Shown here piece by piece: positions 8,177 through 17,600 of a stretch of 64,000 nt of DNA. The DNA lies in assembly GCA_052035295.1 (NCBI GenBank), contig JBPOHS010000017.1:36990-100989 (forward strand). The letters are read 5' to 3'. How positions within the stretch are numbered: position 1 is the first letter of the stretch; each line of letters starts with the position of its first letter. The position numbers and the translations under genes are program-made. The notes beneath the pieces are model-generated. The model searched no databases. It was given only the letters and a program-made list of their open reading frames with translations, and was not told the DNA's origin. This DNA comes from HdN1 sp052035295. GTDB taxonomy: Bacteria; Pseudomonadota; Gammaproteobacteria; Pseudomonadales; Ketobacteraceae.

Positions 8177-9535
8177 ATGATGCATTCGTTTTTCAGCGTG
8201 GCTTGGCGTCCGTTACTGTGCCTGCTGTTCCTCGGCCTGCTGCCCGCTTCCCTTGCACTGGCATCGTCTTTGGACAACATCGGCCAGGAAGCCAGTCAAT
8301 ACTTCGCCGGCCGGGCTGCGCCGACGGCTCTCCCGGATCCTTGGTTGAGCAAAGCACTGGATCTCCAGAACAAAGCCGATTATCGCGAACCGTTGGCAAC
8401 GTCAACGTTCCTGATGACCCACAATTCCTATAACTCGGCGGCCTATCGCACGGCCTTTGCTTACATCGATCCCAATCATCGTCTCTCCCTTGGTCAACAG
8501 CTGGATGCAGGGGTGCGCTCATTGGAACTTGATGTGCACAAGTTTTTCTCGATGACGGGTTGGCCCTGGCAATGGCGGCAGCGGCTGCTTCTGTGCCACG
8601 GTCAGGACAGCCACCTCGGCTGTTCGCCCTATGACCGTCCATTGGAGGCGGGCGTCGACGAGATCCGCCGTTGGTTGGATGACGCACGCAACGCCAAAGA
8701 AGTCATCGTCATCTATATCGAAGACCATACGGATGCCCGCTATGCGGATCTTGTGAGCATCCTCAGTCAGCGCATGGGGAATAAAATATATCGTCCCCAA
8801 GGTGCAGGGTGTCAGGGCATCCCCATGCACATCAGCAAGCAGGATATCCTGAACAGCGGCAAGCAAGTGCTGCTGATGGGTGGTTCTGAGGTGTGCAGCG
8901 CCGGCAGTGGTTGGAGCACATGGGCTTATGCCGGTGTTGGCGATCGTCTGAGCGGGTATCCTACGGGCGAGGTTGAAGACGTCGATGGCGTACACTGCGA
9001 TTTTGACCGTGAGTTTTTTGATCGTTACTGGGTGCGTTTTTATGAAGACCGTACTCTCCTGTCCAGTGTGTTTGCCCATCCTGATCGTATAGACGTGGAG
9101 GACGCTGCCAATCTGCAAAAGTGTGGCGCCAACCTGATTGGTTTTGACAAACTGGCTGTCGCCGATGAGCGCTTGTATGCCTCGGTCTGGAGCTGGGATG
9201 TCGGTCAACCGAGTGATCAGGGGGGCAACGAAAATTGTGCCGTGTCGGCAGAAAACAATCGTTTCGATGATCGTGCCTGCACTGAGGTTGCTCGTTATGC
9301 CTGTCGCAAGCCAGGCACACACGAATGGTATGTTTCTGAGGGTACGGGGATTTGGGAGCTGGGCAGTGCCACTTGTGATGCAGAAACGCTGGGTGAGTTC
9401 GTCTTTGCGGTGCCCACCAATGGTTACGACAACGAGCAGTTGAACAGTGTTAAATTGGCCCAGGGGGCCAATGCGGTGTGGCTCAATCTCGACGATCAGA
9501 CAACAGAAGGACAATGGGAAGCCTCTTCCCGTTGA
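8177..9535 (+). CDS. Secreted PI-PLC-X-type phosphodiesterase with C-type-lectin-like tail
   Basis: A 452-residue exported protein. Residues 1-30 are a clear signal peptide ending LALAS. Residues about 70-330 look like the PI-PLC X / glycerophosphodiesterase TIM barrel: LMTHNSYNS (His82), the metal/acid motif ELDVH (Glu117, Asp119), LLCHGQ (His141) and IYIEDH (Glu182, Asp183). The C-terminal part resembles a C-type lectin fold in an odd order. Residues 338-377 look like the second half of such a domain (GQPSDQGGNENCA, later FDD, RAC and YAC). Residues about 384-449 look like a first half (FVFAVPTN, then AVWLNLDDQTTEGQW). The start is chosen for the signal peptide and a GAGG site; an upstream in-frame start would bury it. 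The cleaved substrate is not known; a phospholipid headgroup is likely. The helical protein downstream starts 9 bases after the stop. Confidence 0.75.
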   Translation: MMHSFFSVAWRPLLCLLFLGLLPASLALASSLDNIGQEASQYFAGRAAPTALPDPWLSKALDLQNKADYREPLATSTFLMTHNSYNSAAYRTAFAYIDPNHRLSLGQQLDAGVRSLELDVHKFFSMTGWPWQWRQRLLLCHGQDSHLGCSPYDRPLEAGVDEIRRWLDDARNAKEVIVIYIEDHTDARYADLVSILSQRMGNKIYRPQGAGCQGIPMHISKQDILNSGKQVLLMGGSEVCSAGSGWSTWAYAGVGDRLSGYPTGEVEDVDGVHCDFDREFFDRYWVRFYEDRTLLSSVFAHPDRIDVEDAANLQKCGANLIGFDKLAVADERLYASVWSWDVGQPSDQGGNENCAVSAENNRFDDRACTEVARYACRKPGTHEWYVSEGTGIWELGSATCDAETLGEFVFAVPTNGYDNEQLNSVKLAQGANAVWLNLDDQTTEGQWEASSR

Positions 9536-9543
9536 AACAGGCC

Positions 9544-10359
9544 ATGATTGAGAGCGAATCACCCATCAGAAGTTCCTTGCTGTCGGCAGCCTCCATTCTG
9601 GCGATGGTGGTCGCTGTATGGCTTTATTTCAATGGTGATTCGGCCGGTGACCCTGTCACCAGAAGGGCGCTGGATACTTCGACGGGGAGGGTGGCATCCG
9701 ATGCTGCCGAGGCCCCCTTTCGTCAAACATCGTTTTCAGGGTTTGTGGGTGGTGGCATTCTTGAACGGATTCGCCGACACGACGTCGACTTCGTCAGTAT
9801 GATCAACGAAGTCCGGGAGCGATGTCTTCCCGAGTGGGATCGTAACGAATGCAATGGCATGACCCGCGATTTTCTGCGCGACAAGTTCAGCCAGGATAGT
9901 GATGTGATTGCCTTGCTCGAGGTATACGATCAATACCTGCGTTACGAGAATTTTGTGGCTGAAACGCGCGCGTTGCAGGATCTCGATGTCGCACAGACGT
10001 ATCAGACACTACAGCATCTTCGCGCGCAGTTTATCGCCCCTGAATTCAGACGTTGGCTGTTTGGTGCGGAAGACGCTCGCATGGCCTATGAGTTGGCCCT
10101 GAATGACTTCATCCGTGACGGAGCATTGCAGCTGACGCCTCTCGAAAGGCTGCGGCAGTTGGATTTGCTGCGCAAACAAACGCTGGGTGAATACCATGAC
10201 CTGTTTGTCGAGCGGGAGGATCCAGTGCTGTTTTATGAGACCCAATTGTCCCTGTTGCAGTTGTCGGCCTTGAATACACCGGAAGAGCAGATGCTTGCTG
10301 CGGGAATCAGAAACAAAATCCTGCAGTCTCGCAGCGTTTCTCAGGCAATTGACTGGTGA
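9544..10359 (+). CDS. Membrane-anchored helical protein, lipase-chaperone-like
   Basis: A 271-residue protein with one N-terminal transmembrane anchor (about residues 10-29) followed by a long helix-rich periplasmic part. The segment LFGAEDARMAYELALNDF, followed by TPLERLRQLDLLRKQ, resembles the repeated helical pattern of lipase-specific foldases (Lif/LipB), which are anchored in the same way and sit directly after the lipase they fold. The hallmark foldase motif RxxFDY(F/C)L is not seen, so membership is uncertain. It follows the secreted PLC-type gene by 9 bases, fitting a dedicated helper. An alternative start at 9514 would overlap that gene. Confidence 0.5.
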   Translation: MIESESPIRSSLLSAASILAMVVAVWLYFNGDSAGDPVTRRALDTSTGRVASDAAEAPFRQTSFSGFVGGGILERIRRHDVDFVSMINEVRERCLPEWDRNECNGMTRDFLRDKFSQDSDVIALLEVYDQYLRYENFVAETRALQDLDVAQTYQTLQHLRAQFIAPEFRRWLFGAEDARMAYELALNDFIRDGALQLTPLERLRQLDLLRKQTLGEYHDLFVEREDPVLFYETQLSLLQLSALNTPEEQMLAAGIRNKILQSRSVSQAIDW

Positions 10360-10551
10360 TGAACGGATGTTCGTTGGCTAAGATGAGAGAAGCGGGTTCT
10401 GGCGGGCGCGCATTGCAATGTCGAAGAAGTTTACATGGGCGCTGGTGGTAACAGGCTAAGTGCTTGTATTTTCGGGAATTGTTGTTGCGGAATGAAAATT
10501 GCTTGTTTGGTGATCAGATTTTCTGGTTTTTCTAAGTAGCGTGGGTAGCGT

Positions 10552-11313
10552 ATGAAATTCGTGTTGAGCAAGCGTGGACGGTTGATACTTGGATGTACCT
10601 TCGCCCTAGGGTCAGCCGCATTTGCATGGACACAAGTGAACGGTGGTGCCCAGGCTGAGTGGAAAGATGAAGTCCAGGCGAACACCGCTGGAGCATCTGC
10701 ATCCCCTGAGCCCGAAGATGTGCTTCCCAGAATGGATTTGGATGCGGGCAGCAAGAAACTGTCATCACATCTGAACCTGATGGCCGTCGAGGATACGCTT
10801 TCCCGCCAGCGGCAGTCGCGGGTGGACCCGCTTTCCGTGCTGGTAGAGGAAGACACCCAGGGCGATGCTGTCGATGGCGCGCTTTCCCAGCAGTCGTCCG
10901 TAAAGATCAGTGCGGTCGTGGCTGGTGGCGGGCAGTTTTCGCCGACGCCGGCGCCGCAGTATTATTCGGCTGATGCGCGTTCTGCGCTTGAGGGTGGTGC
11001 CGGTGGCCCTGGGCAGGATACGTCGAAAACGCCCGAAAAATCAGAAGTGATCGATGATGTGCCTGTCGATTGTGATGCCGCCACAAAAAATGAAAAAGCT
11101 CGGTCTGATAAAAAACCGTCAAAAGCGTGTGAGGATGGGGATCAAGATCCAGGTCAGCCCGATAAGCAGCCTGGAAAACCTGATGGCGACAAGCCGAAAC
11201 CCGACACCAAGCCCAAGCCTGAAGCGTCAGTAGATGAGCCGGCAGGCATCGTGTTGTTCGGTCTTGGTCTCGCTGCGGTGGCAGCATTTTCGAGACGTCG
11301 CAAATCTGCGTGA
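10552..11313 (+). CDS. Exported protein with PEP-CTERM-like sorting signal
   Basis: A 253-residue hypothetical exported protein. The N-terminus (residues 1-26) is a hydrophobic export signal. The body is polar and of low complexity, with two cysteines in the second half and a Pro/Lys/Asp-rich stretch at about 190-225 (repeats like KPDGDKPKPDTKPKP). The C-terminus has the tripartite sorting layout: DEPAG, a hydrophobic segment VLFGLGLAAVAAF, then the basic tail SRRRK. This matches PEP-CTERM substrates of exosortase, with EPAG in place of VPEP. No exosortase gene is in the window. It follows the helical chaperone-like gene in the same direction and is closed by a strong terminator. Function unknown. 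Confidence 0.7.
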   Translation: MKFVLSKRGRLILGCTFALGSAAFAWTQVNGGAQAEWKDEVQANTAGASASPEPEDVLPRMDLDAGSKKLSSHLNLMAVEDTLSRQRQSRVDPLSVLVEEDTQGDAVDGALSQQSSVKISAVVAGGGQFSPTPAPQYYSADARSALEGGAGGPGQDTSKTPEKSEVIDDVPVDCDAATKNEKARSDKKPSKACEDGDQDPGQPDKQPGKPDGDKPKPDTKPKPEASVDEPAGIVLFGLGLAAVAAFSRRRKSA

Positions 11314-11331
11314 TGTGATTGCTGACGCATG

Positions 11332-11361
11332 AAAAAAGCCGGGGCGTGCCCCGGCTTTTTT
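11332..11361 (+). terminator. Rho-independent terminator after the PEP-CTERM gene
   Basis: Perfect inverted repeat GCCGGGG/CCCCGGC with a 4-base loop, flanked by six A on the left and six T on the right. Because of both flanks it could work in both directions, also for mltF. Confidence 0.9.
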
Positions 11362-11385
11362 GTGGGCGAAACTTTTATGGGGATA

Positions 11386-11433
11386 GGCAACCCTTGATCG
11401 AGGCAACCCTTGATCGAGGCAACCCTTGATCGA
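11386..11433. repeat. Three tandem copies of a 16-base unit
   Basis: GGCAACCCTTGATCGA is repeated three times without a mismatch, followed by a partial GGC. It lies between a terminator and the 3' end of mltF and codes for nothing I can support. Confidence 0.95.
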
Positions 11434-11511
11434 GGCTGCCAGGAGATTGGGAGGTAGGATTTATTGGGTCGTGACAGACCGGCGCCCGATAGACGGCTCC
11501 GGTCTGTCTGT

Positions 11512-12951
11512 TCAGAGAATGATGTTTTTCTGGGGAAGGGCAGCGACAGTCTCGGGCATGGGCACAAACGGTCTGACCGGTTGCAGGGTCGCCAGTACCA
11601 AGGTGTCGTAGTAGCGCTTGATGTTGCGCACATACGCCACCGCCTGGCGTGCCGAGCGGGAATAGCCGTGACGGGCATTCCGGTAGTACGCCGGATTTTG
11701 CAGAAGCGGAATCGTCTTCTCTACATCATACCAATTGTCAGGATCGCCCCCTATCTGCGTGGTCAGGCGGCGAGCATCGAGAAGATGACCAACGCCCATA
11801 TTGTAGGCAGCCAACGCAAACCAGGTGCGATGGGGCTCTTCGATGGATTCGGGAAGCTGGTCGTAAATGCGTTTGAAATAGCGGCTGCCGCCCATGATGC
11901 TCTGGCGGGCATCGCGCCGGTCAGTGACGCCCACTTCCTTGGCGGCACGAGAGGTGAGCATCATCAAGCCAGTCACTCCGGTCGGAGAGACGGCATTCGG
12001 ATTCCACAGCGATTCCTGGTAACCCACCGCGGCCAGCAAGCGCCAATCGAACCCGGTTTCTGACGCAATGTTCTTGTACCAGGGCTTGTAGCGTTTGAGT
12101 CGCGCATCAATGTGGGTCAGAAAAGCGCGGGCGCCGACATAGTCGAAATTGCGGTCAGTGAAGTACTGCTCCCGCAATTGTTCCAGAAAGCCTTCCTCTT
12201 CCATTTCCTGATAGTAGGTCTCGATCGAACTCAGCAGCGAGTCGTCCTCATGGCGATTGAGCGCCCAGGCGAGTGGTTGGGGCGCATCCAGGGCCATTCC
12301 CTTTTCCAGCTCGGGAAACAGGGAGCGGACCTGCTCGAACACGTTGTCGTTGATGATGGCAAAATCGGCCTCGCCTTCATTGAGCAGCGACAGCAGGGTG
12401 ATCGGGCCGAGGTTGTTGCGTTCATCCCAGGTCAGGCCGGGATGCTCTGCCTTGAGACTTTCAAGGCGTCCCTTCTGGGCCCCCTGATCAGAGACGATGA
12501 CACGACTGCCGGCGAGTGCGCCCAGTGACACGGGGGGCGTACGGTCCTTGCGATACACGAGCATTGGCGTGGCTTCGGTGTAGGCGGGCGTGAAGTGGAA
12601 CAGCTTTTCGCGTGCCGGGGTGATGGCAATGCCAGCCGCCACCAGATGCACATCGCCATTGCGCAGGTCTTCCAGCATTGCATCGGAATTGTCATAGGTT
12701 TTCCATTCAACGTCGACTCCCAGGCGCTCCGCGTAGCGGGTCACGAGGTCATATTCGAATCCGGAAAACAAATCGTCCTGCACTTCGAAATAAGTCGAAG
12801 GCTCATGCCGGGTGGCGACGATCAATGTGCCCTTTTGCTGTATGCGTTCCAGCAGTGGACCTGCAGGCTGGCAGCCTGGTGTGAAAAGCAGGAACAGAAA
12901 CGTCGTCAGTGTGGCGAAGGCCTGAACCGCTTTTTGCTTGAATAACATCAT
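11512..12951 (-). CDS. mltF: Membrane-bound lytic murein transglycosylase F
   Basis: Cleaves the MurNAc-GlcNAc bond of peptidoglycan with formation of 1,6-anhydroMurNAc. The 479-residue protein has a lipoprotein signal with lipobox TPGC (Cys27) followed by Gln, consistent with outer-membrane sorting. Residues about 38-265 form a solute-binding-protein-like regulatory module (Bac_SBP_3). Residues about 290-440 are the SLT domain, with catalytic Glu311 in GYQESLWNP and the GLMMLT motif. Length and order match MltF. The gene lies near purL as in many gammaproteobacteria, here with a chemoreceptor between. Confidence 0.95.
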   Translation of the reverse strand: MMLFKQKAVQAFATLTTFLFLLFTPGCQPAGPLLERIQQKGTLIVATRHEPSTYFEVQDDLFSGFEYDLVTRYAERLGVDVEWKTYDNSDAMLEDLRNGDVHLVAAGIAITPAREKLFHFTPAYTEATPMLVYRKDRTPPVSLGALAGSRVIVSDQGAQKGRLESLKAEHPGLTWDERNNLGPITLLSLLNEGEADFAIINDNVFEQVRSLFPELEKGMALDAPQPLAWALNRHEDDSLLSSIETYYQEMEEEGFLEQLREQYFTDRNFDYVGARAFLTHIDARLKRYKPWYKNIASETGFDWRLLAAVGYQESLWNPNAVSPTGVTGLMMLTSRAAKEVGVTDRRDARQSIMGGSRYFKRIYDQLPESIEEPHRTWFALAAYNMGVGHLLDARRLTTQIGGDPDNWYDVEKTIPLLQNPAYYRNARHGYSRSARQAVAYVRNIKRYYDTLVLATLQPVRPFVPMPETVAALPQKNIIL

Positions 12952-13347
12952 TCCTAGCCGATCCTTTCTCGCGTTTATCCTTCGGTCTCTGCAACGGGCT
13001 GCATATTGCGGCGGCCCGCCCCAGTCACTGATTTCCTTGTGTTTTTCTCTTCGGTCGAAAGCTAGATTCGCCCGAAAATTAGTCCGATTGCTTAAAATTT
13101 GAGCGGAGTATATCCCTGAGGTGCCTCGATGTCGACGATAACAATGTTACGAAGCATAGAGCAAGGGCTACATAGACCGTTTGGTTATAAGTCACAAAGC
13201 AGCCGGCTTGCGAATATTCACAGGCGCATCTACGCTGAATAATGTTGCCCACGTCACACTTGGCGAGGGGCAGGCAGATTTCATGACCGGCGTGCGACGC
13301 CTTGGTCACGGTTTTTTCCGGTTTTGCATCTTAGAATGGAGAGTTAT
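12952..13347. other. Intergenic region between divergent mltF and the chemoreceptor
   Basis: About 400 bases holding the upstream regions of two divergent genes. I see no credible gene; a short minus-strand frame here lacks family features and a ribosome-binding site. No strong promoter consensus or hairpin stands out. Confidence 0.5.
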
Positions 13348-14508
13348 ATGAGTAATGCAGCCACGGGCCGACTGATCGCGGCCATCGGCGGGATCGCTGT
13401 AGTTCAGGTGGGATATCTGATGTGGGCGGTCGCCGACGCCGATGGCGCTGGCAAACTCATTGGTTTTGGCGTTCTCGTGACGCTGGTGGCTTGTGCCGTC
13501 GGCATGATGGTGTTGAAAGATGCTGTCGCGGGGAATGGAGATGAGCTTGCGCAGTTTTTCGAAGAGCTGGGAAGGGGACAGCGTCGTTTGAGCGATCGGA
13601 TAGTGGCCAAGGGCAATGACGACCGACTTGCGTCTGCCATCAACAAGTGGCTGGCGAACGTCCAGTCCACGCTGGAAAAAATCAACGGAGACATGGATCG
13701 GGTCAAGGTGATGACCAAAGAGCTGGTCAAACTGAGCACCGACAAAAACACCACCAGCCGTCTGGAAACGGACGCTCGTGAAGTGGTCGATGCCGTATCC
13801 CACATGACGGCTGCTGTCCACGAAGCGTCCCAGAATGCCGCCACCGCCGCCCAGGCGGCTCGCGACGCCAACGAAGAAGCCGACAGCGGTCAGCGTGTCG
13901 TCAACAACGTGACGTCCTCCATCCATTCCTTGGCCGACGAAGTCGAGCGCGCTGCCAGTGCCATCCAGAAGCTGGAAGCCGATAGTGAATCGATCGGCGC
14001 CATCCTCGAAGTTATTCGCGGTATTGCGGATCAAACCAACTTGCTGGCATTGAACGCCGCGATCGAAGCGGCCCGTGCCGGGGAGCAAGGCCGTGGCTTC
14101 GCGGTGGTGGCCGACGAAGTTCGTACCCTGGCGCAACGTACCCAGGAAGCCACCGAAGAAATCAACGACATGATCGCCCGCTTGCAGGAAGGCTCCAGCA
14201 ACGCGGTAAAAGTCATGGCCGAAGGCCGCAAGCAAGCCGAATTGAGCGTGGACCAGGCCTCCCGTGCGGGTTCGTCGCTGGGCGCCATTACCAGTGCCAT
14301 CAGCTCGATCAGCTCCATGAATGAACAAATCGCTGCCGCGGTCGAGCAGCAAACCCGCTCAGCCGACAGCATCAGCGCCAGCTTGCAACGCATGAGTGCA
14401 GCCACCCAGGAAGCGGTGCGTCGCAGCGAGGAATGCCAGCGTCTGAACCGCGAGATAGAGGGCGTGATGCGCGAACTCGATCAAGCCATTCAGCGTATGG
14501 CGTCGTAA
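13348..14508 (+). CDS. Methyl-accepting chemotaxis protein without a ligand domain
   Basis: A 386-residue chemoreceptor. Two hydrophobic helices (about 8-27 and 36-55) are separated by only about eight residues, so there is no periplasmic sensor domain. The rest is a cytoplasmic signalling coiled coil with the conserved hairpin tip for CheA/CheW contact, NAAIEAARAGEQGRGF then AVVADEVRTLAQRT. It probably senses membrane state or an internal signal, or acts through another receptor (inference). The start is set by GGAGAG upstream of the ATG; earlier starts lack this. It has its own promoter region and a strong terminator. Confidence 0.9.
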   Translation: MSNAATGRLIAAIGGIAVVQVGYLMWAVADADGAGKLIGFGVLVTLVACAVGMMVLKDAVAGNGDELAQFFEELGRGQRRLSDRIVAKGNDDRLASAINKWLANVQSTLEKINGDMDRVKVMTKELVKLSTDKNTTSRLETDAREVVDAVSHMTAAVHEASQNAATAAQAARDANEEADSGQRVVNNVTSSIHSLADEVERAASAIQKLEADSESIGAILEVIRGIADQTNLLALNAAIEAARAGEQGRGFAVVADEVRTLAQRTQEATEEINDMIARLQEGSSNAVKVMAEGRKQAELSVDQASRAGSSLGAITSAISSISSMNEQIAAAVEQQTRSADSISASLQRMSAATQEAVRRSEECQRLNREIEGVMRELDQAIQRMAS

Positions 14509-14532
14509 GCGTTAACAACCTTTGGATGCAGA

Positions 14533-14565
14533 CAGAAAGGGGCTCTCGGAGCCCCTTTCTGCTTT
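14533..14565 (+). terminator. Rho-independent terminator after the chemoreceptor
   Basis: A 13-base perfect stem, CAGAAAGGGGCTC with its complement, a TCG loop, then CTTTT. Confidence 0.9.
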
Positions 14566-14570
14566 TCGGG

Positions 14571-14599
14571 TTAAGGTTTTAGCCCCCTTCCTTTATAAT
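14571..14599 (+). promoter_or_regulatory. purL: purL promoter
   Basis: Consensus -10 TATAAT at 14594-14599, a weak -35 TTAAGG at 14571-14576 and a 17-base spacer. It lies directly after the preceding terminator and 42 bases before the purL start. Confidence 0.65.
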
Positions 14600-14641
14600 G
14601 CGCGCATTCACACCATTCCCCCAGCCAGTCGAGACCCGATC

Positions 14642-17600
14642 ATGCTTCAGTTGCGCGGTGCCCCTGCCTTATCCCCCTTCAAGACCCAAAAACTGCTGGT
14701 GCAGCTCCAGGCTGCCGTGCCCGCGGTGTCCGCGGTTTATGCCGAGTTCGTGCATATGGTGGAAGTAAGCCAACCGCTGGAGGGTGACAAACAACAGGCG
14801 TTGGCCAAGCTGCTTTCCTATGGTCATCACCTGCAGCCGCAAACGCCAGCAGGCCAGTTGTTCGTGGTGGTGCCCCGTCCGGGAACGATTTCTCCCTGGG
14901 CCAGCAAGGCAACCGACATTGCACATAACTGCGGTTTGAACGAAGTAGTGCGCATCGAACGAGGCGTTGTGTATTTCGTTAGTGGCATTTCGGTTGAACA
15001 GCGTCCGGCGGTGGCGCCTTTGCTGCATGACCGCATGACGCAGGCGGTCTTTGCCTCATTGCAGGATACCGAAGCGCTGTTCGCTCACCATGAACCGCGC
15101 CCCATCATGCATGTCGATATTCTCGATGATGGTCGCGCCGCACTCGTGGCGGCAAATAAAACCCTGGGCCTGGCGCTCGCCGATGACGAAATCGATTATC
15201 TGACCAACAGCTTCCAGCAGCTCGGCCGCAACCCGACCGATGTCGAGCTGATGATGTTCGCGCAAGCCAATTCCGAACACTGCCGTCACAAGATTTTCAA
15301 TGCCGACTGGAGCATCGATGGAGAGGCGCAGACGCATTCCCTGTTCAAGATGATCAAGAACACCTATGCCTGCAACAGCGAGGGTGTGTTGTCAGCCTAC
15401 GCCGACAATGCTGCCGTCATTGAAGGGTTTCAGGCCGGTCGATTCTTTCCGGATCCCGAAAGCAAGGCATATGCGTTCCATCAGGAGCCTGTGCACATAT
15501 TAATGAAGGTGGAAACCCACAATCACCCGACAGCCATCGCGCCGTATCCCGGTGCATCGACTGGCGCTGGCGGCGAAATCCGTGACGAGGGCGCAACCGG
15601 GCGTGGTTCCAAGCCCAAGGCAGGCCTCACCGGATTTACGGTCTCCAATTTGCGCATTCCCGGATTCGAGCAGCCGTGGGAACAAGCCTATGGCAAACCC
15701 AATCGCATCGTGTCGGCGCTCGACATCATGATCGAAGGGCCGCTGGGCGGGGCAGGGTTCAACAATGAATTTGGGCGTCCCAATCTGTGCGGTTACTTCC
15801 GTACTTATGAACAGCAGGTGCAGACGGTCAACGGTGCAGAGGTCCGGGGTTATCACAAGCCCATCATGATTGCGGGTGGTTACGGCAACATCCGTGCAGA
15901 CCATGTGCAGAAAGGTGAGATTCCGGTGGGAGCCAAACTCATCGTGCTGGGCGGACCGGCGATGTTGATCGGGCTCGGGGGTGGCGCGGCGTCGTCCATG
16001 GCGACGGGCGCGAGCGCCGAAGACCTCGATTTCGCTTCCGTGCAACGCGACAACCCGGAGATGGAGCGTCGCTGCCAGGAAGTCATCGACCAGTGCTGGC
16101 AGTTGGGCGAGGCGAATCCCATCAGCTTTATTCATGACGTGGGCGCGGGCGGTTTGAGTAACGCCATGCCTGAGCTGGTCAAGGATGGCGGTCGTGGTGG
16201 CCGTTTTGATTTGCGCAAAGTGCCCAATGACGAGCCGGGTATGTCGCCGGTCGAGATCTGGTGTAACGAGTCGCAAGAGCGTTATGTGCTGGCCGTTGCG
16301 CCCGAGAATCTCGCCACTTTTGAAGCCATCTGCAAGCGTGAGCGTTGCCTGTATGCCGTTATCGGTGAAGCAACGGCCGAGCACCACCTGACCTTGGCCG
16401 ACACGCATTTCAGCAACCGTCCGGTGGATTTGCCGATGTCGGTATTGTTTGGCAAGCCACCCAAAATGCACCGTCAATTCGAGCGTGCCTCCGTAGAGCA
16501 AAATCCTTTCACTGCAGAGGCGATTGATCTCAAGGATGCGGTCTATCGTGTGTTGCGTTTGCCAACCGTGGCCAGCAAGAGCTTCTTGATCACTATCGGT
16601 GACCGTTCCGTAACGGGCACCGTCACTCGCGATCAAATGGTCGGCCCCTGGCAGGTGCCAGTAGCAGACGTTGCCGTTACCAGCACCACTCTTGATGTCT
16701 ATACCGGCGAAGCCATGGCCATGGGGGAACGCACCCCGGCCGCGCTGATTAACGCACCGGCTGCAGGGCGCATGGCGGTGGGTGAATCCATTACCAACAT
16801 CGCTGCTGCCGCAATCGCCAAATTATCGGATGTACGTTTGTCTGCGAACTGGATGGCTGCAGCCGGTTATCCGGGCGAGGATCAGGCGCTGTTCGATACC
16901 GTACATGCGGTGGGAATGGAACTGTGTCCTGCCTTGGGAATCACCATTCCAGTCGGCAAGGATTCCATGTCCATGCGTACCGTCTGGGATGATAACGGCC
17001 AGAAGAAATCGGTCACCGCCCCGTTGTCACTGATCATTTCTGCGTTCGCCCCCGTGCAGGATGTCCGCAAAACGCTCACGCCGGAACTGCAACGCGATGT
17101 CGGCGATACGGCCCTGATCGTCATTGATCTGGGCAATGGCAAGAATCGACTGGGCGCCACCGCACTGGCACAGGTGTACAACCAGCTGGGCCACGAATGT
17201 GCCGACGTGGAAAGCGCCGGCCAACTGAAAGCTTTCTTTGATGCGATTCAAGCGTTGCGGCAGAGTGGCCGTTTGCTGGCCTATCACGATCGTGGTGACG
17301 GCGGATTGCTGGCCACTGTCGCGGAAATGGCCTTTGCCGGTCACGTGGGTGTCGATCTTGATATCTCTGCCTTGTCTGGTGCCCCTGCTGCCATCCTGTT
17401 CAATGAAGAACTGGGTGCTGTGGTGCAGGTTCGTGCGGACGATGCGGAAACGGTGCTGCAGGTGCTGCGGAATGCGCAGCTTTCTGCGAGCGTTATCGGT
17501 CGGCTCAATCATACCGATCAGTTGCGTATCATCAGCAATGGCACGTTACTGCTTGATGAGACGCGTGCTGAACTGCAATCCGTATGGGCCGAAACCAGTT

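Noticed and set aside
9480..9545. Frameshift at the end of the PLC-type gene
   Set aside because: Neither of the other frames after the stop resembles the missing part of a C-type lectin domain.
11386..11433. Possible CRISPR array
   Set aside because: The 16-base units are directly adjacent without spacers, and no cas gene is present.
13079..13309. Small minus-strand frame in the mltF-chemoreceptor gap
   Set aside because: No ribosome-binding site and no recognisable family; the cysteine-rich look is probably chance.
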